From the NCBI RefSeq assembly GCF_011927955.1, contig NZ_JAATJN010000001.1:2294001-2358000 (forward strand): a DNA stretch of 64,000 bases. The letters are read 5' to 3'. Made by a program: the position numbers and the translations under genes. How positions within the stretch are numbered: position 1 is the stretch's first letter; each line of letters begins with the position of its first letter. Source of the stretch: Brevibacterium marinum (GTDB taxonomy: Bacteria > Actinomycetota > Actinomycetes > Actinomycetales > Brevibacteriaceae). Below the pieces are notes generated by a model. That model was given only the letters and a program-made list of their open reading frames with translations. It was not told the origin of the DNA and ran no database searches. This document shows positions 51,984 through 61,350 of the stretch, in pieces.

Positions 51984-53558
51984 TCATGTCGAGCTGACCG
52001 CCGAGGTTGCGTCCGGTTGCCTGCGAACGGGAGGTTCCGACGTATCGAGGTCCCTCAGCTCGGCAGCCACCGCCGCCCGCCAGGCTCCCGTATGTTCGGA
52101 GGCTTGTCTCTGGGTGAGCTTTGGTTCGAAGACCTCCGGGGTGCCCATGGTCTGCGCTGCCTCCTGTAGGGAGCCCCAGAGCAGGCCCAGTCCTGCCAGG
52201 TATGACGTGCCGCGCAATGTGGCCTTATCGGTGTCCGAATATCGGAGCATCGGCACCCCTGTCAGGTCCGCTTGCATCTGAACCAACGGGTCCGACTTGG
52301 ACAGACCGCCGCCCACACACAACTGTGCGGGCCGGTCTCCGGCTACCGCGATGTTGGCGTCGACGCTCTGGGCGACGGATTGGGCGATCCCCTCGAGCAT
52401 CCCGACGGCGACCTGTCCACGTGTAGTCGACAGGCCCATGCCGGAGATCGATGCTCGCACGCGTGTATCGATGACCGGGAGGCGAGTTCCTGTCAAAGCC
52501 GGGACGAAACGCGGTACGGGCCCTGACCACAGCGTCTCGTGCGATGCGAGTTCCGTGATCTCGACAGGATCGGCAAACATCCGCATCTGTCGGCACAGCC
52601 AGCCGAGGGCCGACCCTGTCGCGGCGGTGAAGTTCTCGACCGCGTGCACGGTCGTGCCGCTGCGCCAGGCCACCGTGCCGGTGACGGCTTCGGGAACCGT
52701 CGTGTCCATCGGGATCCGATCGCTGAGGATCTGATCGATGAAGCTGCCAGTGCCGTGGATGCAGGTGGATTGGCCGGCGTCGAAGCACCCCAGCCCCAGA
52801 ATCGCCCCATGTTGGTCGCCGATGAGAGCCCGGATCGGGAGCTCGACGCCGAGGATGTCAGGATCGAGGACGGCCAGATCCTCGCCGCCATCGTCTCGGA
52901 TCTCGGCCAGCAGTTCCTCAGGGAATCCGAGCGTGCGGATCCACTCGGCATAGTATCCGCCAGTCTCCACGTCGTAGCCGCCGCAGGCTGCGACATTCGT
53001 AGGTGAGGTGATGTGGGTGCGGCCACCGGTAAGCTTCCAAGCCAGCCATGTGTCGACGGTGCCGAACCTCAGGGTGCCTCGTTCGTGGGCCTGGGACACA
53101 TCGGCTTCGGCTGCGATGCGCTCGGCTGCCCAGAGGTAGGGGGAGCGGACGCCGGCGGTCCGACCGGTGTGAGTTCGCAGTCGTGTGTCCCAGTCGCCGG
53201 ACAGTCGGCACAATTGTTCCGCGTAGCGGGTGTCCTGCCAGACCATGCCGCGGCCGTATGGTCGGCCGGTCGCAGATTCCCACAGTCCGGCTGTTGCCCG
53301 CTGGGTTGCGATCGCCACCGCCACCGTCGTGATGCCGAGTTCGCGAGCGTTAGCATGGGCCTCCCGCAGAACCTCGAGAGTGAATTCCCACAGCAGTTCG
53401 AAGGACTGCTCGACCACGCCTGGAGTCGGGCTGCAAGTCTCCAACTCCCGGTAGGAGATGAAAGGAACGTCTCCGGATTCGGTGACGATGGCGGCTCGGG
53501 TGCTTGTTGTGCCTTCGTCGATCGCGAGGATCCCGCGCTGGATCGGTGCGGTTGTCAC
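51984..53558 (-). CDS. FGGY kinase, glycerol-kinase-like with altered substrate site
   Basis: About 524 residues, beginning at GTG 53558; an upstream GTG at 53612 would add 18 residues and has no RBS. ILAIDEGTTSTRAAI, FGTVDTWLAWKLTGG, LIGDQHGAILGLGCFDAGQSTCIHGTGSF and CVGGGLSKSDPLVQMQADLTG align with GlpK. But where GlpK has NQRET, with the Glu hydrogen-bonded to glycerol, this protein has TQRAT, and the VEHD and GLGAPYWD blocks are also lost. With GlpD and GlpP in the same operon it should phosphorylate a glycerol-like polyol, perhaps not glycerol itself. Confidence 0.85.
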   Translation of the reverse strand: MTTAPIQRGILAIDEGTTSTRAAIVTESGDVPFISYRELETCSPTPGVVEQSFELLWEFTLEVLREAHANARELGITTVAVAIATQRATAGLWESATGRPYGRGMVWQDTRYAEQLCRLSGDWDTRLRTHTGRTAGVRSPYLWAAERIAAEADVSQAHERGTLRFGTVDTWLAWKLTGGRTHITSPTNVAACGGYDVETGGYYAEWIRTLGFPEELLAEIRDDGGEDLAVLDPDILGVELPIRALIGDQHGAILGLGCFDAGQSTCIHGTGSFIDQILSDRIPMDTTVPEAVTGTVAWRSGTTVHAVENFTAATGSALGWLCRQMRMFADPVEITELASHETLWSGPVPRFVPALTGTRLPVIDTRVRASISGMGLSTTRGQVAVGMLEGIAQSVAQSVDANIAVAGDRPAQLCVGGGLSKSDPLVQMQADLTGVPMLRYSDTDKATLRGTSYLAGLGLLWGSLQEAAQTMGTPEVFEPKLTQRQASEHTGAWRAAVAAELRDLDTSEPPVRRQPDATSAVSST

Positions 53559-53576
53559 GGTCTGACCTGACTTCCT

Positions 53577-53607
53577 CCCGTTCCGGAGACCTTCCTCCGG
53601 AACCGGG
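53577..53607 (-). promoter_or_regulatory. Hairpin directly before the kinase start
   Basis: A stem of 9 perfect pairs (GTTCCGGAG/CTCCGGAAC), extended by CCCG/CGGG around one bulged base, with a 6-base loop, lies between the transporter stop and the kinase start. No U-run follows. It may act as a processing or translation control element. Confidence 0.45.
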
Positions 53608-53630
53608 TTCACTAGGTGGAGTGTGCTGGA

Positions 53631-55058
53631 TTAGTGCAGTGGAGCCTGTTGCGGCGGCGATGCGAACTGTGGCGCGTCGGTCTCCTCATCGACATTCACC
53701 TCGGCGCGGGTCGGTTCCCATTTGATGACGGTGCACACGATGAACGCGGCGAATGGGAAGATCGCGACGATGAGGAACGTGGGCCCCAGACCGACGGCAT
53801 CCTGAAGCAACGGGAAGATCAGCAGGCCGAGGGCCGCGCCGAACGCTCCGATCGCGCCGATGAATCCATTGGCCGTGGCGCGCAACTCGGATCGGAACGA
53901 CAGAGACGACAAGCTCTTCCCGTTCGCGGCCGGGCCGACGGAGTGACACAGGATGAACAGTGACGGCAGTAAGAAGCCCAACCACAGCGGCAGTTTGTCA
54001 TAGGCGAGACCGAACACCACCAGCACGACGAAGACAATCAGGAAGCCCCACTTCGAGGCGATGCGCTGACCGATCTTGGTCGACAGCCAGGCGGAGGCGA
54101 AGCCGCCGATGATGCCGAACACGTTGAATACCAGTGAACCGACTGTGTTGAAGACGAAGTCGGTCCCGAACAGGGCTACCGCGATGATCGGGAGGTACCA
54201 GCCCACGCCGAAGTACTGGATCGATTGAACCAGCTGCACGGTGGAGGCGAGAATCGTGCGCGGGAGGTATGTGCCCCGGAAGATCAGACCCAGGTTCTTC
54301 ACACCCTTGTTCGCGGTGGCCGGCCCCTGCGCCTCGTCGGTGGGAGTCTCCTCGGCGACGAATTTCTCACTGTAGATCCGCGACATCGACTTCGCCGCGC
54401 CGACCAGGCGCCCCTTGCGGGCCTGCCACGTCGGTGATTCCACGAGGTACCGCGACTGCAGAATGAGCAGGACCAGGGCGACAACGCCGCAGGCCCCCAA
54501 CAGATACCGCCAGATCGAGTCACCAGTGCCGAGCTGATAGAAGATTATGGCCAACACCAGGTTGAGCGAGACTGCTGTGTACCAGATGCCCTGCCACGTA
54601 TTGAGCCGTGCCGCGTAACGTTTGGGAGTGAACTCTGCCAGCATCGCCATGGCGATCGCGAAGTCGATTCCATAGGCCATTCCTACGAACGCGCGACCGA
54701 ACGCCACCTGGATTACGCCGGTGGCCGTGCAGGCCAGCACGGCTCCCAGCACTGCAAGGACCTTTGCCGCGATCAGCGGCGGCACGCGGCCGATACGATC
54801 GGCGATCGCGCCGCCGATCGGGTTGAAGAACAATGCGACCCAAGATGACAGTGAGGTCAGCAATGCCACCTCTCCCGCGCTGAGACTTAAGTCTTCAGTC
54901 ATCGGGTTCAAGCCCGCACTCATCGCCGAATTGGCGAGTGCCTCGAGGAACAAGCCGCCCAGCAGCAACCACCAGATGATCCCTGCGCGACCCCGAATGC
55001 CGGGTCGTGAATCAATATAGTCGGCAACATCGCCGACCCCACGGACTGGAACCTCCAT
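53631..55058 (-). CDS. MFS transporter, sugar-porter-like, first gene of glp-like operon
   Basis: A 475-residue permease with 12 predicted helices. The loop 2-3 motif NPIGGAIADRIGRVPPL and the family loop DFAIAMAMLAEFTPKRYAARLNTWQGIWY are present; KWGFLIVFVVLVV and LPSLFILCHSVGPAANGKSLSSLSFRSELRATANGF occur in the second half. It has the strongest RBS of the window (AAGGAGG, 6 bases before ATG 55058), four bases of which can be captured by an upstream hairpin arm. It imports the operon's substrate; no GlpF-type channel is present. Confidence 0.88.
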   Translation of the reverse strand: MEVPVRGVGDVADYIDSRPGIRGRAGIIWWLLLGGLFLEALANSAMSAGLNPMTEDLSLSAGEVALLTSLSSWVALFFNPIGGAIADRIGRVPPLIAAKVLAVLGAVLACTATGVIQVAFGRAFVGMAYGIDFAIAMAMLAEFTPKRYAARLNTWQGIWYTAVSLNLVLAIIFYQLGTGDSIWRYLLGACGVVALVLLILQSRYLVESPTWQARKGRLVGAAKSMSRIYSEKFVAEETPTDEAQGPATANKGVKNLGLIFRGTYLPRTILASTVQLVQSIQYFGVGWYLPIIAVALFGTDFVFNTVGSLVFNVFGIIGGFASAWLSTKIGQRIASKWGFLIVFVVLVVFGLAYDKLPLWLGFLLPSLFILCHSVGPAANGKSLSSLSFRSELRATANGFIGAIGAFGAALGLLIFPLLQDAVGLGPTFLIVAIFPFAAFIVCTVIKWEPTRAEVNVDEETDAPQFASPPQQAPLH

Positions 55059-55067
55059 AAATGACCT

Positions 55068-55098
55068 CCTTGTCGGACCTCCACAGGGCCGGACAAGG
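55068..55098 (-). promoter_or_regulatory. RBS-sequestering hairpin in the MFS leader
   Basis: CCTTGTC (complement of 55092-55098) pairs with GACAAGG (complement of 55068-55074). The last four bases of the latter are the first half of the AAGGAGG ribosome-binding site (55065-55071). One mismatch and two more pairs extend the stem. Confidence 0.5.
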
Positions 55099-55113
55099 AC
55101 AGAGGAAACAAAA

Positions 55114-55159
55114 AAGGACAGAATCCGACCACAGGTAGGAGGTCTAAGATTCTTGCCCT
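55114..55159 (-). terminator. Leader terminator of the glp-like operon (attenuator)
   Basis: Read on the minus strand, the stem is AGGG/CCTT (55156-55159 with 55114-55117), a small internal loop, AGAATC/GATTCT (55148-55153 with 55120-55125), another small bulge, and GACC/GGTC (55141-55144 with 55127-55130). It runs straight into a six-T tract (55110-55115). It begins about ten bases after the likely start of transcription and ends about 55 bases before the first gene. This is the arrangement of GlpP-controlled leaders in Firmicutes. Confidence 0.55.
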
Positions 55160-55169
55160 ACAAGAAGCC

Positions 55170-55198
55170 ACTGTAAAGGAAGCGTGACTTACTGTAAA
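55170..55198 (-). promoter_or_regulatory. Promoter of the glp-like operon
   Basis: On the minus strand TTTACA (55193-55198) is separated by 17 bases from TACAGT (55170-55175). The two boxes appear on the plus strand as a direct repeat ACTGTAAA. Confidence 0.5.
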
Positions 55199-55296
55199 CC
55201 TCGCGGCGTGCCTCGCCTCTCCTGACTGCGGTCGGCCTGGTTCGCACAGATGGTTAAGTCCAAGGAGTGAAAGCGTCTTATCGGCTTTACCTGCGA

Positions 55297-55315
55297 GTTT
55301 GCATTTTTTGCAAAC
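55297..55315. promoter_or_regulatory. Palindromic operator candidate in front of the CoA-transferase operon
   Basis: GTTTGCA (55297-55303) and TGCAAAC (55309-55315) form a perfect inverted repeat with five T between. It lies 107 bases upstream of the CoA-transferase start and about 100 upstream of the opposite promoter, so it could serve either operon. Confidence 0.5.
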
Positions 55316-55421
55316 CGCCTGTGGTGAAGACTGCGTTTCTGCGTAGTGACCTAGGGCATTCCAAGTTCGTAGTGTCGTCTCCAGTCGAATCAAAGACGAT
55401 GACAAAAGGAGATCATACGCA

Positions 55422-56201
55422 ATGGATAAGGTGCACACTTCGTCGGCTGAGGCCATTGGTGACATTCTCGCTGGTGCCTCAATCGCCGTCGGAGGTTTCG
55501 GACTGGTCGGCGTCCCCGTAACCCTTATTAGGGCACTGCGGGACCACGGCGTCGGAGATCTTGAAGTCATCTCCAATAACTGTGGAGTTGACGACTGGGG
55601 GCTCGGAGAGCTGCTCAGCACTGGTCAGATCACAAGAATGATTGCCTCGTACGTGGGCGAGAACCACGAGTTCGCGCGTCGTTATCTCGGTGGTGAGCTC
55701 GAACTCGAGTTCGCTCCGCAGGGAACGCTGGCGGAGCGGATGCGCTGCGGAGGCGCTGGCATCCCCGGCTTCTACACCGCATCCGGAGTAGGCACTGTTG
55801 TGGCTGATGGCGGCCTGCCCTGGAGATACGACTCGCGGGGGAACGTCATCGTCGAGTCGCCGGCGAAGGAAACTCGGAAATTCGATCATTTCGGTCGGGG
55901 CCTCACCTACGTGCTCGAAGAAGCTATCGTCCCCGATTTCTCGCTTGTGCGCGCGGCGAAGGGTGACCGACACGGCAATCTTGTGTTCGAGAAGGCGGAA
56001 CGATCTTTCAGCCCAGTCGTCGCCACATGCGGCCGGACCACGATTGCCGAAGTAGAAGAACTTGTCGAACCGGGAGAGATCGATCCCGATGAAGTCGACG
56101 TTCCAGGAATCTACGTGCATCGGGTTATCGCCCAAACGGCAGAGGTACGCAATGAGCTTCCGATAGAGAAGCTCAGAACTCGTCCGCGCACGGCTGCTTG
56201 A
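55422..56201 (+). CDS. 3-oxoacid CoA-transferase subunit A
   Basis: A 259-residue subunit of a family I CoA-transferase: [38 protein letters not shown] at the N-terminus, [35 protein letters not shown] in the middle and [26 protein letters not shown] near 175. It moves CoA from a donor acyl-CoA (succinyl or acetyl) to the free acid. AAGGAG precedes ATG at 55422. Subunit B starts 29 bases downstream. Confidence 0.93.
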   Translation: MDKVHTSSAEAIGDILAGASIAVGGFGLVGVPVTLIRALRDHGVGDLEVISNNCGVDDWGLGELLSTGQITRMIASYVGENHEFARRYLGGELELEFAPQGTLAERMRCGGAGIPGFYTASGVGTVVADGGLPWRYDSRGNVIVESPAKETRKFDHFGRGLTYVLEEAIVPDFSLVRAAKGDRHGNLVFEKAERSFSPVVATCGRTTIAEVEELVEPGEIDPDEVDVPGIYVHRVIAQTAEVRNELPIEKLRTRPRTAA

Positions 56202-56230
56202 CACTCCACCGATCACAGAAAGGACTCACC

Positions 56231-56935
56231 ATGGTTTGGACACGCAACGATATGGCCGCGCGTGCGGCGAAGGAACTTCCTGCAGGCGGGTATGTCAATC
56301 TCGGAATCGGATTGCCTACCCTCATTCCGAACTTCCTGCCCGATGGCCGTGAAATCATTATGCATTCCGAGAACGGAATTGTCGGTGTCGGACCCTATCC
56401 GTATGAGGGGGAGGCGGACCCCAAACTCATCAACGCGGGTAAGGAGACTGTGACGGTGTTGCCCGGAGCGGCCTACTTCGATTCGTCGATGAGTTTCGGC
56501 ATGGTGCGCGGCGGCAAACTCGATGTTACGGTTCTCGGCGGTATGCAGGTCTCCGCTCATGGAGACCTGGCCAACTGGACCGTTCCCGGAAAGATGATCA
56601 AGGGACCCGGTGGAGCGATGGATCTGGTGCACGGCGCCAAACGAGTCATCATTCTAATGGAACATCTGACCAAGGACGGGGACCACCGCGTCCTGGAGGA
56701 ATGCACTTTGCCGCTGACCGGCTGCGGGGTGGTGTCCATGCTCATCACCAACTTCGGCGTCATGGACGTTTCTCGCGAAGGGCTCATCCTGCGTGAGATC
56801 GCTGAAGGACTGACCGTCGACGAAGTCGTCGACGCCACCGGTGCGCCTTTGACTATTGCCCCTGAACTCCTGGGCATCGCCAACGGTGATCGTGCTGCGG
56901 ACGTCACAATGGACCGCGACGGTGAGCTGGTATGA
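56231..56935 (+). CDS. 3-oxoacid CoA-transferase subunit B
   Basis: A 234-residue subunit carrying the catalytic glutamate (Glu47) in the motif [12 protein letters not shown], preceded by [37 protein letters not shown] and [15 protein letters not shown] complete the family pattern. ATG at 56231 has AAAGGA upstream. Its stop overlaps the next start in ATGA. Together with subunit A it would activate the carboxylic acid that the rest of the operon degrades. Confidence 0.93.
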   Translation: MVWTRNDMAARAAKELPAGGYVNLGIGLPTLIPNFLPDGREIIMHSENGIVGVGPYPYEGEADPKLINAGKETVTVLPGAAYFDSSMSFGMVRGGKLDVTVLGGMQVSAHGDLANWTVPGKMIKGPGGAMDLVHGAKRVIILMEHLTKDGDHRVLEECTLPLTGCGVVSMLITNFGVMDVSREGLILREIAEGLTVDEVVDATGAPLTIAPELLGIANGDRAADVTMDRDGELV

Positions 56936-58086
56936 GGGGCGCGGCGATCGTAGGCGCGCACGAGCTCCCGCCCCAACGCACTACGCCAGGTGTGACAACC
57001 CTCGAGATGATCGCACGCGTCAGTCGGGCAGCTGTCTTCGATGCCGGTCTGACTCCTCAAGACATCGATGGACTGATGATCGGTCCTCAAGTGGGAGAGA
57101 CTCCCCAACATGCCCCGGCCGCACTCTCCGAGTACCTCGGCCTCCAGCCTCGATTCGCCGATATCACAGACCTGGGTGGAGCCACGGGGCCGGGCATGGT
57201 CTGGCGAGCGGCAGCGGCCGTCTCCGCCGGGATGGCAGACACGGTGCTATGCGTCCTCGGTAATGCCCGAGATCCCGAACGTCCGCCCCGCTCGCCAAAT
57301 CGCAATCCGATCCGCGAGTTCGACGTGCCATACGGTGCCAGTGGCGCCAACCAGGCGTATGCGATGGTTGCCCAGGCTCATATTGCTGAATTCGGCACCA
57401 CTGCCGAGCAGTTGGCACAGGTTCCGGTCAAACAGCGGGCGAACGCGATGCTCAACCCGCACGCTGTCTTCCATGGAAAGGAGATCACTGTCGATGATGT
57501 GATGGACTCACCAATGGTGATGTCGCCCCTCCACCTGCTCGAGGTGGTTATGCCCTGTGGTGGCGGAGCGGCAGTCGTCGTCACTTCGACCGAACGGGCG
57601 GTTGACCTACCCCACGATCCGGTCCACCTGCTCGGCGCAGGTGAGATGGTGACGCATCGGGCGCTTTCTCAGGCACCACAGCTGACAACTTCGCCCCTGG
57701 CACCGGCAATCAGCCATGCCTACCGCATGGCTTCTGTCTCCGCCTCGGATCTCGATTTCCTATCGATCTACGACTGCTATTCAATCGTTGTCGCAGAGAC
57801 CCTCGAAGACGCTGGGATCTGCCCGAAGGGTGAGGCCGGCCCCTGGCTTGAGCAGGCCGATTTCTCGATCCGATCCGAACTGCCGATCAATCCTCACGGG
57901 GGACAGCTCTCGACCGGGCAGTCTGACCTGGCAGGGGGTATGGGCCACGTCGTCGAGGCTGTTCTCCAGCTGCGCGGAAGCGCCACCGGGCGTCAGATCG
58001 CAGACCCCGAACTGGCTCTGGTCACAGGCAACGGCGCGACCCTCAGTGAAGAAGTCGCACTGATTCTCAGCAGCTCGAAATCATGA
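56932..58086 (+). CDS. Thiolase-superfamily lipid-transfer-like protein (Ltp2/SCP-x type)
   Basis: A 384-residue thiolase-fold protein of the non-canonical branch. It opens [37 protein letters not shown], and in place of the nucleophilic cysteine block has [60 protein letters not shown] is the C-terminal catalytic region. Such proteins pair with a DUF35 partner, here encoded with a 4-base overlap, and in steroid catabolism the pair (Ltp2) is a retro-aldolase. The same cleavage of a hydroxyacyl-CoA is possible here. Substrate unknown. Confidence 0.85.
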   Translation: MRGAAIVGAHELPPQRTTPGVTTLEMIARVSRAAVFDAGLTPQDIDGLMIGPQVGETPQHAPAALSEYLGLQPRFADITDLGGATGPGMVWRAAAAVSAGMADTVLCVLGNARDPERPPRSPNRNPIREFDVPYGASGANQAYAMVAQAHIAEFGTTAEQLAQVPVKQRANAMLNPHAVFHGKEITVDDVMDSPMVMSPLHLLEVVMPCGGGAAVVVTSTERAVDLPHDPVHLLGAGEMVTHRALSQAPQLTTSPLAPAISHAYRMASVSASDLDFLSIYDCYSIVVAETLEDAGICPKGEAGPWLEQADFSIRSELPINPHGGQLSTGQSDLAGGMGHVVEAVLQLRGSATGRQIADPELALVTGNGATLSEEVALILSSSKS

Positions 58087-58580
58087 CTATTGGAGCAAAT
58101 GATATGCCACCAGATACGACGATGACGGGCAACCGTCCGGTAACCACAACGACTAGATACACTACCCCTGAGATCCCGCGACCAGGACTCGTCACGACGC
58201 CCCTAACGAAGCCGTTCTGGGATCGGGCGAACGACGGTGAGCTCCTCATGCAGAGCTGCCTCGACTGCGGACATCGGCAGCATTATCCGCGAAATCTCTG
58301 CACCATTTGCTGGTCGGAGAATCTCACCTGGATGATTGCATCCGGCAGGGGAACAGTGTGGACGTTCACTGTCGTCGAAAAGCCCGGGCATCCGGCGTGG
58401 GCGGCCGAGACCCCGTATGTGATCGCTCTGGTCGAACTTGAAGAAGGTCCGCGACTTACGGCCCGGATCCTCGACTGCCCCACCAATGAGGTGGCTGTGG
58501 GAATGGCAGTCTCGCTCCGTCCCACCTGGGACGACCAGCTCAATCAGACGCTCCTCAATTTCGCACCCACTGCTGTGTAG
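58083..58580 (+). CDS. DUF35 zinc-ribbon/OB-fold protein, partner of the thiolase-like protein
   Basis: A 165-residue protein with a rubredoxin-like zinc ribbon CLDCGHRQHYPRNLCTIC (about 57-74) followed by an OB-fold (GRGTVWTFTVVEKPGHPAW, YVIALVELEEGPRLTARIL). ATG at 58083 overlaps the previous stop by 4 bases; a second ATG at 58104 would remove seven residues. DUF35 proteins stabilise and complete the active site of thiolase-like aldolases and acyl-CoA handling enzymes. Confidence 0.88.
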   Translation: MTIGANDMPPDTTMTGNRPVTTTTRYTTPEIPRPGLVTTPLTKPFWDRANDGELLMQSCLDCGHRQHYPRNLCTICWSENLTWMIASGRGTVWTFTVVEKPGHPAWAAETPYVIALVELEEGPRLTARILDCPTNEVAVGMAVSLRPTWDDQLNQTLLNFAPTAV

Positions 58581-58631
58581 AAGCTCATCCGACAGGGACT
58601 ACGAGCTCCCGACTGACAAGGAGGTCAGGAA

Positions 58632-60071
58632 ATGACAAATGCGAGTTCATCAAACCTGCCAGCACAATCCCCGGAAATGGTGCGGCGCGCCAAATGGGGT
58701 AGTTTCATCGGCACGGCTATCGAGTGGTACGACTTCTACCTGTACGGAACTGCCGCGGCACTCGTCTTCAGCCAAGTCTTCTTCACAGACTTCAACGGCC
58801 CCACCGGAACGCTGCTGTCTCTCATGACATTCTCAGCCGGATTCGTCGCACGCCCACTGGGCGGCATCGTCATGGGTCACTTCGGTGATCGCATCGGACG
58901 CAAATCGATGCTCGTTCTTTCGCTGATGATGATGGGCAGCGCAACTACGCTGATTGGTTTCCTGCCGACATACGCGACGATCGGTGTTTGGGCACCCATC
59001 CTGCTTGTCGTCCTTCGTGTCATCCAAGGGTTCGGAGTCGGGGGCGAATGGGGTGGCGCAGTATTGGTCGCTGTCGAACACGCGCCCAAGACGAAGAAGG
59101 GGGTCGCCGGGTCCTGGCCGCAGGTCGGAGTGCCCGTCGGGCTCTTCATGGCCAACGCCGTCTTCATGATCACAAACTTCATTATCGGTTCCGAGGCATT
59201 CGTCGCTTGGGGGTGGCGAATCGGCTTTCTCGGCTCGGCACTGCTCATCGCTACCGGGCTCATCATCCGGCTCAAGATGGAAGAGACTCCTGATTTTGCC
59301 CAGGCTAAAGAGAAAGACGACATCGCGAAGTTCCCTGTCGCGGATATGCTTCGCAGCCAATGGCGTCGGCTGCTCCTGGCAACCGGAGTGAAGATCTCCC
59401 AGAACGCTATCTTCTACATCCTCACGGTCTTTACCCTTACCTATGTCGGCGAATCGCTGGGAATGTCTGACGACGTGGCCCTCGGCGGAGTGATGGTCGC
59501 CTGCGTAATCAGCGTGTTCACGCTCATGCTGTTCGGTTGGGTCTCGGACCAGTTCGGTCGCCGCCGGACCTATCTGTTTGGTGCGGTGGCCTCCGGCCTC
59601 TTCGCCTTCCCGATGTTTGCTCTGCTCGACACTCGCAACGTCATTCTCATCGCGTTGGCGATTGTCATCGGATTCGTGTTCCATGACTCGATGTACGGTC
59701 CGCAGGCGGCATTCATGTCAGAGATGTTCGACACGAAAGTCCGTTACACCGGTACCTCGTTGGGTTACCAGCTGGCGTCCACCATTGCCGGTGCCGTCTC
59801 ACCAGTGTTGGCAGTGTATCTGCTGCAGGTCGCCGGTGGGCGTCCATGGCTGGTGGCCGTCTACATGATCGGTGCCAGCATCATCAGTGTCCTTGCGACA
59901 CTGATGGCTCCAGAAACTCACCGGGGCAACCGACGCAAGCCGCAAACGGGCGATGCGTCTAATGGGGCCACTGCCGATCACTCAGATAACTCGGCCGCAC
60001 TGGGGCGAACTGCTTCAACTGCACGTTCGGCAGTCCGTTCAACCGAGCAGAAGATAACTGAGCCGCAGTGA
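58632..60071 (+). CDS. MFS transporter, metabolite:H+ symporter (MHS) family
   Basis: A 479-residue permease with 12 predicted helices. The signature GTAIEWYDFYLYGTAAALVF opens it, followed by ARPLGGIVMGHFGDRIGRKSML and RVIQGFGVGGEWGGAVLVAVEHAP, all diagnostic of the MHS group (ShiA, ProP, KgtP). The tail after residue 435 is hydrophilic. A weak AAGGAGG is 7 bases before ATG at 58632. It probably imports the organic acid of this pathway. Confidence 0.92.
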   Translation: MTNASSSNLPAQSPEMVRRAKWGSFIGTAIEWYDFYLYGTAAALVFSQVFFTDFNGPTGTLLSLMTFSAGFVARPLGGIVMGHFGDRIGRKSMLVLSLMMMGSATTLIGFLPTYATIGVWAPILLVVLRVIQGFGVGGEWGGAVLVAVEHAPKTKKGVAGSWPQVGVPVGLFMANAVFMITNFIIGSEAFVAWGWRIGFLGSALLIATGLIIRLKMEETPDFAQAKEKDDIAKFPVADMLRSQWRRLLLATGVKISQNAIFYILTVFTLTYVGESLGMSDDVALGGVMVACVISVFTLMLFGWVSDQFGRRRTYLFGAVASGLFAFPMFALLDTRNVILIALAIVIGFVFHDSMYGPQAAFMSEMFDTKVRYTGTSLGYQLASTIAGAVSPVLAVYLLQVAGGRPWLVAVYMIGASIISVLATLMAPETHRGNRRKPQTGDASNGATADHSDNSAALGRTASTARSAVRSTEQKITEPQ

Positions 60072-61339
60072 CGACCGCAGCGCGGAAGTGGCGACAGATG
60101 CTGCTGCTGGCGGCTGTTGAAGTCATGGGGCTGACAGTGTGGTTCTCTGCCACAGCAGTATCGCCGTCACTCCAGGACGAATGGTCGATCGATTCGCTTG
60201 GCGCAGTTTGGTTCACGGCCTCCGTTCAGCTGGGATTCGTCGCGGGCGGGGTCACCTCCGCCCTGCTGACGCTGGGTGATAGGTTTCCACCGCACTTCGT
60301 CATCGGCTCAGCCGCTTTCGGTGCCGGTCTGTCCACAGTCATGCTCGCGATTGCGGCAGACGGGTTGTGGCCCGCGATCGTACTGCGTTTCCTCACCGGG
60401 ATGTTCTTGGCCGGGGTGTATCCGATTGGTATGAAAGTGATGTCGACATGGGCTTCGCCGCGTCAGCGTGGCATCGCGTTCGGGCTCCTATTGGGAGCAC
60501 TGACCGTGGGATCGGGACTGCCTCACTTGATCTCCGGGCTGGGTGACCGATTGCCATGGAGAATGATCATGGTCATCGCAGCTTGCATTGCCATCGTCGC
60601 TGGCTTCATCGCGGTGATGTGGATTCGTCCAGGAGAGCATGGAGGCGGGACGACTGCACGACCGAAGATTCGATATGCCTGGGAGGGTTTCAGAACACGG
60701 GCTCCGCTGTTGGCCAATCTCGGCTACTTCGGACACATGTGGGAGCTGTACGCATTATGGACCTGGTTGCCGACCTACCTGCTCTTCAGCCAGAAGAACA
60801 TGGGCGAGGCAACGAATTCCGGTCAGATCGGCCTGTGGGCATTCATCGCAATCGGAGCAGCAGGACTGGCCGGCTGTCTGATCGGAGGGTGGATCGCCGA
60901 CAGATTCGGCCGCAGCGCGGCGGCGGTGTCTGCGTTGGTCGTCAGCGGCATGTGCTGCCTGCTCTCACCGGTCATGTTCTCCGTCGCCGAGCCGTTGCTG
61001 CTCGTGTTCCTCATCGTCTGGGGCGCCTCGGTCATCGCCGATTCCGGTGTCTTCTCCACTGCGTTGAGTGAGAGCGTCGATCCGAACTACGTCGGTACCT
61101 CCCTGACTGCCCAGACCACCATCGGTTACCTCATCACCGTCATCACTATCCAACTTGTACCGCTGACGGCGAACCTCTCCAGTTGGCAGTTTGCGTTCCT
61201 CATTCTGCTGCCGGGCCCGATAGTCGGTGCGATTGCCATGCATATGCGACGTCGCGAACAGCCCGATAGCCGTACAGAAGACGAACCCGTCGGCGAAATC
61301 GTCGGCACCACCAGAAGAAGTATTAAGCAGAACGAATAG
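60068..61339 (+). CDS. MFS transporter, second carrier of the operon
   Basis: A 423-residue permease with 12 helices (EVMGLTVWFSATAVSPSLQDEWSIDSLGAVWFTASVQLGFVAGG; FLTGMFLAGVYPIGMKVMSTWASPRQRGIAFGLLLGALTVGSGLPHL; GGWIADRFGRSAAAV). It starts with GTG at 60068, overlapping the previous stop by 4 bases. Two different carriers in one operon suggest two forms of the substrate, or import plus export. Substrate unknown. Confidence 0.88.
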   Translation: MTTAARKWRQMLLLAAVEVMGLTVWFSATAVSPSLQDEWSIDSLGAVWFTASVQLGFVAGGVTSALLTLGDRFPPHFVIGSAAFGAGLSTVMLAIAADGLWPAIVLRFLTGMFLAGVYPIGMKVMSTWASPRQRGIAFGLLLGALTVGSGLPHLISGLGDRLPWRMIMVIAACIAIVAGFIAVMWIRPGEHGGGTTARPKIRYAWEGFRTRAPLLANLGYFGHMWELYALWTWLPTYLLFSQKNMGEATNSGQIGLWAFIAIGAAGLAGCLIGGWIADRFGRSAAAVSALVVSGMCCLLSPVMFSVAEPLLLVFLIVWGASVIADSGVFSTALSESVDPNYVGTSLTAQTTIGYLITVITIQLVPLTANLSSWQFAFLILLPGPIVGAIAMHMRRREQPDSRTEDEPVGEIVGTTRRSIKQNE

Positions 61340-61350
61340 GAGAACCACTC

